A program made the position numbers and the translations under genes. Below are positions 14,923 to 21,095 of a stretch of DNA of 26,676 nucleotides, in pieces. How positions within the stretch are numbered: position 1 is the stretch's first letter; every line of letters starts with the position of its first letter. Where the stretch lies: assembly GCA_949045875.1 (NCBI GenBank), contig CARPYP010000025.1:1-26676 (forward strand), in the 5' to 3' direction. The notes beneath the pieces are model-generated. The model was not told the origin of the DNA and ran no database searches. It was given only the letters and a program-made list of their open reading frames with translations. This DNA is from an uncultured Clostridia bacterium (lineage in GTDB: Bacteria > Bacillota > Clostridia > TANB77 > CAG-508).

Positions 14923-16194
14923 TCATTTAGTTTCAACAATAGATATAACCATTTTTTCTTCATTAAATGTGTCTTTTAATATTTGTTCTGCAAATTCTTT
15001 TGTTACTTGATTATATTCTTCTAGATAATCAAAACTATTTATTCCTTTAAAATAGTCTGATAAGAACATCCTTCCAATATCTGCTACTGAATTATAGTCT
15101 GTTACATATCTTCCATAAATCTTTTTCTTTGTTCTTGTGAATATTTCTTCTTCTATTCCATTTTGTTTCATTATTTCTAATGCTTTTTTGAATTCTTCGT
15201 TTACTTTTCTTGGTTCTTTTGATTGCCCTGTTATTAATATATGTGCATAGTTATTGGTAAATTCATAGTCTAGTTGTGGCTCTATTAATAGTAATCCTTC
15301 ACTATATAGCTTTCTATAAAGTTCAGACCCTTTTCCGAATAACATCTCTAATAAGATTTCTATTGCGATATGTTTTTTTACTATGTTTTCAGCATTTGGC
15401 TTGTCTAAAAATCCTATTGTGAATAATGGATTGTTCACATCCATTTTTACTATTTTCTCTTTTTCGTTTATTTCTGTTTCTACACCAGTATATATTCTTT
15501 TTATTTCTCCACCATTTTCATTTTTTATAATTCTTTTTTTGATTTCTTCTAATATTTGTTCTGGTACAAAGTCTCCACAGATTACCATTGCCATATTTGC
15601 TAAATTGTAAAAGGTGTCGCAACAATTATATAGTGTTTGTGGTGTTATTTCTGATATTGATTCTACTGTTCCTGCAATGTCTAATCTTACTGGATTTTCT
15701 TTGTACATGCATTTTATTGCATTTAAATATACTTGCCATTCTGGATAGTCCTCATACATTTTGATTTCTTGTGCTATTATTCCTTTTTCTTTTTCTACAT
15801 TTTCATCTGTAAAATATGGATTTTGGACATAATCCATGAATTCGTCTAAGGCTTCGTAGAAATTGTCTGTTGCTTCATATAAATATGCTGTGTGGTCATT
15901 TGTTGTATATGCATTTGCGTCTACTCCTATTGCTGATAATGTGTCTAGGCTGTTTGTTCCATTTCTTTGTTCAAACATTTTGTGTTCTAAAAAGTGTGCA
16001 ACTCCATCTGGTATTCTTACTTCTTCTCCTGTTTTTGGTACTATGAAATGATTGTCTATTGAACCAAAGTGGGTTGACCATATTATATATTTTTTTGCTG
16101 TGTTGTTTTTTGGTATGATCATTACGGTTAAACCGTTTTCTAGCTTTTCTATATATAGTTTTTCCTTTACTTTATTGTTTTCTATTATTTCCAT
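14923..16194 (-). CDS. ymfH: M16 family zinc peptidase, YmfH-like (active subunit)
   Basis: 423 residues. The inverted zinc motif HFLEH is at 67-71 with the third ligand E143 in AQEIKMYED, so the active site is complete. N- and C-terminal M16 lobes are both present, the second including the NYAHILITGQS region. In Firmicutes YmfH pairs with the inactive YmfF; B. subtilis ymfF/ymfH have been linked to 5-aminopentanol modification of EF-P (also annotated YfmH/YfmF). AAGGAG is upstream of the ATG. The partner gene lies 267 bases upstream in the same direction, so the two are probably cotranscribed through a REP-containing gap. Confidence 0.88.
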   Translation of the reverse strand: MEIIENNKVKEKLYIEKLENGLTVMIIPKNNTAKKYIIWSTHFGSIDNHFIVPKTGEEVRIPDGVAHFLEHKMFEQRNGTNSLDTLSAIGVDANAYTTNDHTAYLYEATDNFYEALDEFMDYVQNPYFTDENVEKEKGIIAQEIKMYEDYPEWQVYLNAIKCMYKENPVRLDIAGTVESISEITPQTLYNCCDTFYNLANMAMVICGDFVPEQILEEIKKRIIKNENGGEIKRIYTGVETEINEKEKIVKMDVNNPLFTIGFLDKPNAENIVKKHIAIEILLEMLFGKGSELYRKLYSEGLLLIEPQLDYEFTNNYAHILITGQSKEPRKVNEEFKKALEIMKQNGIEEEIFTRTKKKIYGRYVTDYNSVADIGRMFLSDYFKGINSFDYLEEYNQVTKEFAEQILKDTFNEEKMVISIVETK

Positions 16195-16293
16195 TTTATT
16201 TCCTTCTCCTTTTCTTTTTTATAATTTTTAGGGTAATTCATTCGTGGAATGAATATGTCAAAATTCATGTATCAATATTATTATTGTTATAGC

Positions 16294-16316
16294 GGACGCC
16301 CAAAGGGCGCCCCTAC
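16294..16316 (-). repeat. REP-like element, GC-rich type, copy 3
   Basis: On the minus strand GTAG (16316-16313) is followed by GGGCGCCCTTTGGGCG and TCC, identical to the copy at 2165-2187. In the ymfF-ymfH gap. Confidence 0.85.
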
Positions 16317-16374
16317 AATGGATATACAATATATTTGTTATGAATATAAATGTTTAAAGTCTTATAATTTCATT

Positions 16375-16400
16375 GGGCAGACACAGATCCTACCCCCTAC
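16375..16400 (-). repeat. Degenerate REP-like element
   Basis: On the minus strand GTAGGGGGTAGG then ATCTGTGTCTGCCC. It keeps the GTAGGGG start and GCCC end of the family but the arms pair imperfectly. Second element in the ymfF-ymfH gap. Confidence 0.4.
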
Positions 16401-16461
16401 GTCGATTTGTTTCTCAATACTTAATATATTATCAAAGTTCCCCTGTGCTGATATTAGCTCT

Positions 16462-17727
16462 TTAATCCCTTAAAAAATAGATTATATTAATTTTTATAGA
16501 ATTTGCAATGTCTATGACTGCTTGTTTTTCTACTTTTTGTACATTTTCTTCATATTCGACATATTCCATTTTGTGTTCAGATATTTCTTGACCAAAGTGG
16601 TACATCATTTCACTGTCTTGTTCTTCTGGTATTGATTTTATAGTTGCTATTACACTTGCTTTTGCATTTTTTATGTCTTCTTCTGTAAATTCTCCCTTTT
16701 TCATGTCTTCTATTTGAATTTTTATTAAATCTAATGCTTTTTTGTAGTCTTCAATTTCTATTCCACATCTTATAAATACATTGTTTTTATGTCTTACATA
16801 GTTTGAACCTGCTACATATGCTAAATGTTCTTTTTCTCTTACATTTTGAAACATTTTTGATGTTGGTGTTCCTCCTAGTATTGCATTATATATTAGTGCT
16901 GCATATTTAGATTCTTTATCACTCTTGCCTATTTCTAACCCAAGTACTAGTTTTCCTTGTGATACTTCCATTTTTTCTTCTATAATTCTTTCTTGTTCTA
17001 TTTCATCTGCTTTTTGACTTTTTTTATTATATATTGGTTGTCTTTCATTTATATTTTTTATGTTATCATTTTCCATTGCTATTTGTTTTGAACCTTCGTC
17101 TATTTCTCCTGATATGAATATGTCTATTTTACATTCAGATATCATCTTTTTATAGTGTTCATATAAGTTTTTAGCATCTATTTTTTCTAATTCTTCTACA
17201 TATCCATATTTATATAACCCATATGGTTTATCTTTATACATTTCTTCTATACATCTCTCATATGCATATTTTGATTTGTTGTCTATCTTTCCTAGTATTA
17301 TTTGTTTTAAGTTTTCTTTTTCACTTTCTACATATTCTTCCTTGAAACTGTTATTTTCTATTAATGGATTAAATACTATGTCTAATAAAACTTTCATGCT
17401 TTCTTCTAATATGTTTTCTTGTCCTGGCAAAAAGTTGTTGTTTATGCTTTCCATATAAAATTTTAATACATGGTTATCCCCAGTTTTATCCACACCACAG
17501 TTAAAATCGGCTCCATACATTTCGTCTAGTTTGTTACTGATTTTTTCAAGGTTTGTTAGTTCTTTTGAGCCTCTTCTTAATACCATTGGTATTAATGCAT
17601 TTTTTGTTACGTCTTCTCTATTTAACGGTGTTGTTAAAAATACCGCTAATAGGTTTGTTTTGAATTTGTTTGTGTTAATTATATGAAGGTTTATTCCTTC
17701 TTTTAATTTTATTTTATTACAGTTCAT
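16462..17727 (-). CDS. ymfF: M16 family peptidase-like protein, YmfF-like (inactive subunit)
   Basis: 421 residues with the M16 fold pattern (NALIPMVLRRGSKELTNLEK near the N-terminus, GGTPTSKMFQNVREKEHLAY in the second half) but no HxxEH zinc motif where the active subunit has it. The C-terminal half keeps the R/Y-type motif region (VREKEHLAYVAGS). It is therefore the expected non-catalytic partner of the YmfH-like protein downstream, together a likely heterodimer. AAAGGA is about 10 bases before the ATG. Its function is inferred from the pair. Confidence 0.85.
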   Translation of the reverse strand: MNCNKIKLKEGINLHIINTNKFKTNLLAVFLTTPLNREDVTKNALIPMVLRRGSKELTNLEKISNKLDEMYGADFNCGVDKTGDNHVLKFYMESINNNFLPGQENILEESMKVLLDIVFNPLIENNSFKEEYVESEKENLKQIILGKIDNKSKYAYERCIEEMYKDKPYGLYKYGYVEELEKIDAKNLYEHYKKMISECKIDIFISGEIDEGSKQIAMENDNIKNINERQPIYNKKSQKADEIEQERIIEEKMEVSQGKLVLGLEIGKSDKESKYAALIYNAILGGTPTSKMFQNVREKEHLAYVAGSNYVRHKNNVFIRCGIEIEDYKKALDLIKIQIEDMKKGEFTEEDIKNAKASVIATIKSIPEEQDSEMMYHFGQEISEHKMEYVEYEENVQKVEKQAVIDIANSIKINIIYFLRD

Positions 17728-17779
17728 AAGTTTCTCTTCCTTTCTTATTTTATATTATAGTCATTTTTAGTTTAAATAT

Positions 17780-18436
17780 TTATTTTTTTGTATTTTTGTT
17801 TATGATTTTATATCTTTTGGGCACATTGCAATGTGCCCCTACATTATTTAATGGGTCTGTTTTCCAATTGAATGGGTTGTATTCTATGTATTCCATTGTG
17901 ACTTGCAATTCTTTTTCGTTTCGAACTACATGTTCATAATAGTTTCGTTGCCAGAGTTTTATATCTTTATTGTACTTCTTATTTAATTCTCTTGTTACCC
18001 TTCCTTTTATTGCTCTTATAATTTCTGGTATTGAATTTGATGTTGATGTACCAAATTTTTCAAATGTAGGGGCACATTGCAATGTGCCCTTCGATTTTAT
18101 TGAAATTATCATATGCACATGATTAGGCATTATTACATAATTTTCAATTTTAATATTCCTTCTCATTTCACTTGTTTTCACTATTTCTTGTTCTACAATT
18201 CTTCCGATTTCTGTTAATTTAATTTTTAGGTTCTCTGGGCACATGCAATGTGCCCCTATAGTAGTGTTTGATTTCATTTTTTTATTTTGTTCTAAAATAC
18301 TATTTTCTCTTATAATTTTACTTAATATGTTTTTACGTTCGTGTGTACATATTGTTATAAAGTACATCCCTTTTTGTGAGTAATCGTATTCTCTTAATCT
18401 TATTGTGTGTCTATGAGGGTGGTCTATGTTTTCCAA
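17780..18436 (-). CDS. REP-associated tyrosine transposase (RAYT), Y1/HUH family
   Basis: Single-strand DNA transposase-like protein of the IS200-related Y1 superfamily, whose REP-associated branch binds GTAG plus a hairpin. The N-terminal block KGMYFITICTHERKNIL, the metal motif HVH (106-108, in VIMPNHVHMIIS) and a candidate catalytic Tyr at 166/167 (LWQRNYYEHVVRN) are visible, followed by YIEYNPFNW. At 218 residues it is near full length. Translation starts at TTG (18436), set by AAAGGAGG seven bases upstream; no ATG is nearby. Three REP palindromes lie inside the ORF and are translated as IGAHCMCP (about 60-67), KGTLQCAP (116-123) and VGAHCNVP (199-206). All are in frame, and motifs on both sides survive. 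A fourth copy is just upstream. Confidence 0.9.
   Translation of the reverse strand: MENIDHPHRHTIRLREYDYSQKGMYFITICTHERKNILSKIIRENSILEQNKKMKSNTTIGAHCMCPENLKIKLTEIGRIVEQEIVKTSEMRRNIKIENYVIMPNHVHMIISIKSKGTLQCAPTFEKFGTSTSNSIPEIIRAIKGRVTRELNKKYNKDIKLWQRNYYEHVVRNEKELQVTMEYIEYNPFNWKTDPLNNVGAHCNVPKRYKIINKNTKK
17819..17842 (-). repeat. REP palindrome inside the RAYT 3' end
   Basis: GGGCACATTGCAATGTGCCC, a perfect 20-bp palindrome (17819-17838), with GTAG adjacent on the minus strand (17842-17839). Confidence 0.9.
18066..18089 (+). repeat. REP palindrome inside RAYT, opposite orientation
   Basis: GTAG (18066-18069) followed by the same perfect 20-bp palindrome (18070-18089). The GTAG foot is on the plus strand here, opposite to the other copies in this gene. 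It lies eight codons past the HVH motif. Confidence 0.9.
18237..18259 (-). repeat. REP palindrome inside the RAYT 5' part
   Basis: GGGCACATGCAATGTGCCC: the palindrome with one central T missing. The foot on the minus strand is ATAG rather than GTAG. Confidence 0.85.
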
Positions 18437-18477
18437 TTTTTTTCCTCCTTTTTATGTTGTTCCCTCATTATTTGTTT

Positions 18478-18506
18478 ATTATATTACATTTTTTTGTTAT
18501 GTGCAA
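18478..18506 (-). promoter_or_regulatory. SigA-type promoter of the RAYT gene
   Basis: On the minus strand TTGCAC (18506-18501), 17 bases, TATAAT (18483-18478), about 45 bases before the TTG start. Confidence 0.65.
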
Positions 18507-18509
18507 TAA

Positions 18510-18543
18510 AAAAATTGGGAACAGTTTTTGGCTCCCAATTTTT
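18510..18543 (-). terminator. Terminator after rpsU
   Basis: AAAAATTGGGA (18510-18520) and TCCCAATTTTT (18533-18543), an 11-bp stem; on the minus strand it leads into seven T. It is the first good terminator downstream of rpsU, so the two duplicated rpsU ends and one REP are probably in the rpsU transcript. Confidence 0.75.
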
Positions 18544-18567
18544 CCTTTTTATATGTTTCTTTTTCAT

Positions 18568-18590
18568 GGGCACATGCAATGTGCCCCTAC
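18568..18590 (-). repeat. REP palindrome between rpsU and RAYT
   Basis: GGGCACATGCAATGTGCCC followed by CTAC, so GTAG precedes it on the minus strand. Same 19-base variant as at 18237. Confidence 0.9.
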
Positions 18591-18600
18591 ATTTTCTCTA

Positions 18601-18644
18601 TTTAAAATTTCCTTTTCCTTGCTGCTTCTGATTTTTTCTTTCTT
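18601..18644 (-). repeat. Duplicated rpsU 3' end, copy 2 (distal)
   Basis: About 41 bases matching the end of rpsU (codons for KKKSEAARKRKF and the stop) nearly exactly, 217 bases downstream of the real end. The matching frame is preceded by a TGA, so it is not a gene. Confidence 0.9.
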
Positions 18645-18656
18645 CGAAAAACCTGT

Positions 18657-18677
18657 AAAATTCACTTCGTGAATTTT
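18657..18677 (-). repeat. Hairpin core of the distal insert after rpsU
   Basis: Stem AAAATTCAC / GTGAATTTT with loop TTC, followed by TCATGC. Same core as at 18763, 21041 and 5492. Confidence 0.8.
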
Positions 18678-18708
18678 TCATGCTTTTCTGACTAGAAAAA
18701 TTAATATA

Positions 18709-18750
18709 TTTAAAATTTTCTCTTTCTCGCTGCTTCTGATTTTTTTTCTT
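18709..18750 (-). repeat. Duplicated rpsU 3' end, copy 1 (proximal)
   Basis: Matches the last codons of rpsU including the stop with a few substitutions, 109 bases downstream of the real end and 108 from the distal copy. Confidence 0.9.
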
Positions 18751-18762
18751 CGAAAAACCTGT

Positions 18763-18783
18763 AAAATTCACTTTGTGAATTTT
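18763..18783 (-). repeat. Hairpin core of the proximal insert after rpsU
   Basis: Stem AAAATTCAC / GTGAATTTT with loop TTT. One loop base differs from the distal copy. Confidence 0.8.
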
Positions 18784-18818
18784 TCATGCTTTTTCAGAGA
18801 GTAAAATCTATACTATAT

Positions 18819-18989
18819 TTAAAATTTCCTTTTCCTTGCTGCTTCTGATTTTTTCTTTCTTTTAACGCTAGGTTTTTCATAATGTTCTCTTTTTCTTACT
18901 TCTTGTAGTACTCCGTTTCTTGCACATTGTCTTTTAAATCTTTTTAGTGCATCTTCGATGTTTCCATTATTTACTTTTATTTCTGACAT
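18819..18989 (-). CDS. rpsU: 30S ribosomal protein S21
   Basis: Small basic protein of the 30S subunit. The 56 residues start MSEIKVNNGNIEDALKRFKR, continue through RREHYEKP-like VRKREHYEKPSVKRKK, and end SEAARKRKF. The start at 18989 follows GGGGGGAG five bases upstream; a longer in-frame start at 19019 lies before this site and is unlikely. It has its own promoter (19031-19060) in the gap after prs. The 3' end has been duplicated twice downstream. Confidence 0.97.
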   Translation of the reverse strand: MSEIKVNNGNIEDALKRFKRQCARNGVLQEVRKREHYEKPSVKRKKKSEAARKRKF

Positions 18990-19030
18990 TATTACTCCCC
19001 CCTCTCTAGTAGTTTTCAATTTGCTCGTTT

Positions 19031-19060
19031 ATTATACTATATGTTTATGCAGTTTGTCAA
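19031..19060 (-). promoter_or_regulatory. SigA-type promoter of rpsU
   Basis: On the minus strand TTGACA (19060-19055), 18 bases, TATAAT (19036-19031), about 42 bases before the rpsU start and 12 bases past the prs stop. Confidence 0.8.
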
Positions 19061-19071
19061 GGTATAGTATC

Positions 19072-20028
19072 TTAATTTTCAAAGTTTTCAAATAAGTCTC
19101 CCATTGCTTTACTTTCATTTAACCTTTTTATCGCTTCTGCAAATAATGGCGCTATTGATAATACTCGTATTTGAGGTATTTGCTTTTCTTTTGGCAATGG
19201 TATTGTGTTTGTTATTACTAGTTCTTTTAGTGCTGATTTTTGTATTCTTTCTATTGCTGGTCCTGATAGTACTCCATGTGTACATCCTGCATATATCTCT
19301 TTTGCTCCAAATCTTTCTAGTATTCCTACTGTTTCCATCATTGAGCCTGCTGTGTCTATTTCATCGTCAAATATTACTGCTGTTTTTCCTTTTACTTCTC
19401 CTATTACTGTTGTTGCTATGGCTTTGTCATCGTTTCCGTCTCTTCTTTTGTCTATTAATGCTATTGGACAGTTGAAGTATTTTGAGTATTTATATGCTTT
19501 TTTTGAACTTCCTGCGTCTGTTGCTACTATTACCATGTCGTCTAACTTTTTTGATTTGAAATATTCTTGTAATAATATTTGTGCAGATAGCCTGTCACAG
19601 TTTATGTCATTAAAGTATGCTTGTATTGCTGAGTTGTGTAAGTCACAACTCATTACTCTGTCCGCTCCTGCTACTTCTATTAGTTGTGCCATTAATTTGG
19701 CTGTTATTGGTATTCTTGGTTGGTCTTTTTTGTCTGATCTTGAGTATAAGTAATATGGTAGTACTACTGTTATTCTTTTTGCTGATGCTCTTTTTGCTGC
19801 ATCTACTGATATTAGCATTTCCATAACTCTTTCGTTTACTGGTGGTGTTGTTGTTTGAACTAAATATACGTCTTGGTCTCTAACTGTTTCTCCTAGTTGT
19901 ACAAATGTGTTGTCATTTTTGAATTTCATTGTTTCTATTTTTCCAAGTGGTAGGTTTAAACTTTCACAGATTTCCTTTGTAAATCCTTCTGCTTCTTTAC
20001 TACAAGCAAAAACTTTGATATTTTCCAT
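19072..20028 (-). CDS. prs: Ribose-phosphate pyrophosphokinase
   Basis: Makes PRPP from ribose 5-phosphate and ATP for nucleotide, His and Trp synthesis. The 318 residues carry the flexible-loop block PYYLYSRSDKKDQPRIPITA (91-110), the metal-site DLH (129-131, CDLHNSAIQAYF) and the PRPP-binding loop VIFDDEIDTAGSM (218-230). The flexible loop departs from the common YGYARQDRK form (YLYSRSDKK), so this may be a lineage-specific subclass. The ribosome binding site is a run of seven G ending 8 bases before the ATG. A strong promoter is at 20109-20137. Neighbouring nrdG/nrdD also serve nucleotide metabolism, but each unit seems separately promoted. Confidence 0.95.
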   Translation of the reverse strand: MENIKVFACSKEAEGFTKEICESLNLPLGKIETMKFKNDNTFVQLGETVRDQDVYLVQTTTPPVNERVMEMLISVDAAKRASAKRITVVLPYYLYSRSDKKDQPRIPITAKLMAQLIEVAGADRVMSCDLHNSAIQAYFNDINCDRLSAQILLQEYFKSKKLDDMVIVATDAGSSKKAYKYSKYFNCPIALIDKRRDGNDDKAIATTVIGEVKGKTAVIFDDEIDTAGSMMETVGILERFGAKEIYAGCTHGVLSGPAIERIQKSALKELVITNTIPLPKEKQIPQIRVLSIAPLFAEAIKRLNESKAMGDLFENFEN

Positions 20029-20108
20029 ATCATAAACCCCCCCAATAATTTTAAGTTTTCCTTAAAATTTTTTTATTTACATTTTTGTCGATTTATCTGT
20101 ACTACATT

Positions 20109-20137
20109 ATTTTAGATTATTTTTTCTAAAATGTCAA
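20109..20137 (-). promoter_or_regulatory. SigA-type promoter of prs
   Basis: On the minus strand TTGACA (20137-20132), 17 bases, TAAAAT (20114-20109), 80 bases before the prs start. TTTGTCGAT, partly like a Spo0A box, lies downstream of it near 20084. Confidence 0.75.
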
Positions 20138-20160
20138 TGTTTTTCTAGAATTTGGATATT

Positions 20161-20673
20161 TCATTTATCCCATGATATTATTTTATTTTGTGCTAGACAT
20201 TCTGGTACATCTAGTATTCTTTGGTTTGCTGAACCTTTGAATCTTAGGTTTGGTACTTTTTTGTCTATTTCAAATTTTCCGTCTACTAATACGTTTATTT
20301 CTTTTAGACAGTTGTTTGTCGTTTCATCATTTCTTTTTTCTAATTCTTCTAATGTGTACCCTGTATAACACCATACATTGAAGTTTGGCTTTTCTTTTTT
20401 TACGTCTTTTATAAATTTTAGTACTTCTCCTATGTTTTCTTTACATAGTGGCTCTCCTCCACTTATTGTTATTCCTTTTAGGATTGAGTTTTCTTTTATT
20501 TTTCCTATTAGTTCTTGCTTTTTTGCTTCGTCAAATTTTGTTCCATAGTTGTAGTCTTGAGCTATTTTGTTTTGACATCCTGGACATCCATGCGGACACC
20601 CACTTACAAATAGTACCGCTCTCCATCCTGCTCCGTTTGATATGCTTTCGTCATAAAATCCTGCTAGGTTCAT
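20161..20673 (-). CDS. nrdG: Anaerobic ribonucleoside-triphosphate reductase activating protein
   Basis: Radical SAM enzyme that installs the glycyl radical on NrdD. From the ATG at 20673 (MNLAGFYDESISNGAGWRAV) the 170 residues carry the [4Fe-4S] motif CPHGCPGC with C26, C30 and C33, the SAM-binding ISGGEPL, and NVWCYTGYTLEEL. I chose this start because AAAGGA lies 9 bases upstream; the frame is open 11 codons further without a ribosome binding site. It is downstream of nrdD in the same direction, but the 422-bp gap holds a MITE copy and a duplicated nrdD end, so coupling to nrdD is uncertain. Confidence 0.95.
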   Translation of the reverse strand: MNLAGFYDESISNGAGWRAVLFVSGCPHGCPGCQNKIAQDYNYGTKFDEAKKQELIGKIKENSILKGITISGGEPLCKENIGEVLKFIKDVKKEKPNFNVWCYTGYTLEELEKRNDETTNNCLKEINVLVDGKFEIDKKVPNLRFKGSANQRILDVPECLAQNKIISWDK

Positions 20674-20738
20674 GTTTGGTTTTCCTTTCATTTTTGGTAG
20701 ACACATGGTCTAATTATTTTTGTTGTTTTTGTTTTATG

Positions 20739-20962
20739 GTTATAATTCGCAACTATCTTAATATAAAAATTTGCGTTTGTGGGGATGATTTTTATGTTTT
20801 CGATTTTTAAAACCCTCCGTCAGCCTTCGGCTGCTACCTCCCTTAGGTAAGGGAGGCAAGAATCTACTCTACCACCTTGGCTCCCTTATTTAAGGGAGCT
20901 GTCACGCAGTGACTGAGGGTTCTTATACAACCCCCAATATATATTGGAACGCAAATTGTAAT
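20739..20962. mobile_element. MITE-like element, copy 2 (about 224 bp, inverted)
   Basis: Reverse-complement homologue of 12028-12260 along its whole length. The core (about 20812-20920) keeps the same ordered hairpins. The flanks retain AAAATCGAAAACAT and CCCCACAAAC. The ends GTTATAATTCGCAAC and GCAAATTGTAAT are a decayed version of the perfect inverted repeats of copy 1. Located between nrdD and nrdG. Confidence 0.75.
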
Positions 20963-20978
20963 GTTTTATATGCACATC

Positions 20979-21029
20979 TTATGCTTGTGTATCGTGTGTT
21001 ACTCTATCTTTTAATTCTGCTAGCTTACC
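20979..21029 (-). repeat. Duplicated nrdD 3' end
   Basis: 20982-21029 is identical over 48 bases to 21102-21149, the end of nrdD, at an offset of exactly 120 bases. It encodes GKLAELKDRVTHDTQA and then TAA (20981-20979). The 40-codon offset keeps it in frame with nrdD across the current TAG stop. Confidence 0.95.
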
Positions 21030-21040
21030 TTTTGTCGAGT

Positions 21041-21061
21041 AAAATTGTCTTCGCCAATTTT
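21041..21061 (-). repeat. Hairpin core of the insert at the nrdD 3' end
   Basis: AAAATTG / CAATTTT with a 7-nt loop, flanked by GAGT and CCACG. Matches the hairpin cores after rpsU and in the gdpP-rplI gap. It lies in the 72-nt insert (21030-21101) between the two nrdD ends. Confidence 0.75.
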
Positions 21062-21095
21062 CCACGAATGCTGGTTTTCTTTTTAGCAAATATTT

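Noticed and set aside
16249..16473. Plus-strand ORF of 74 codons in the ymfF-ymfH gap
   Set aside because: Composed of two REP-like elements and AT-rich spacer; no ribosome binding site or family resemblance.
17819..18590. Possible CRISPR-like array of palindromic repeats
   Set aside because: Four copies at irregular distances (about 150-330 bases), mixed orientation, inside coding sequence, and no cas genes. They are REP elements.
18601..18750. Extra rpsU genes
   Set aside because: Only the last dozen or so codons are duplicated, with an in-frame stop before them and no start or ribosome binding site.
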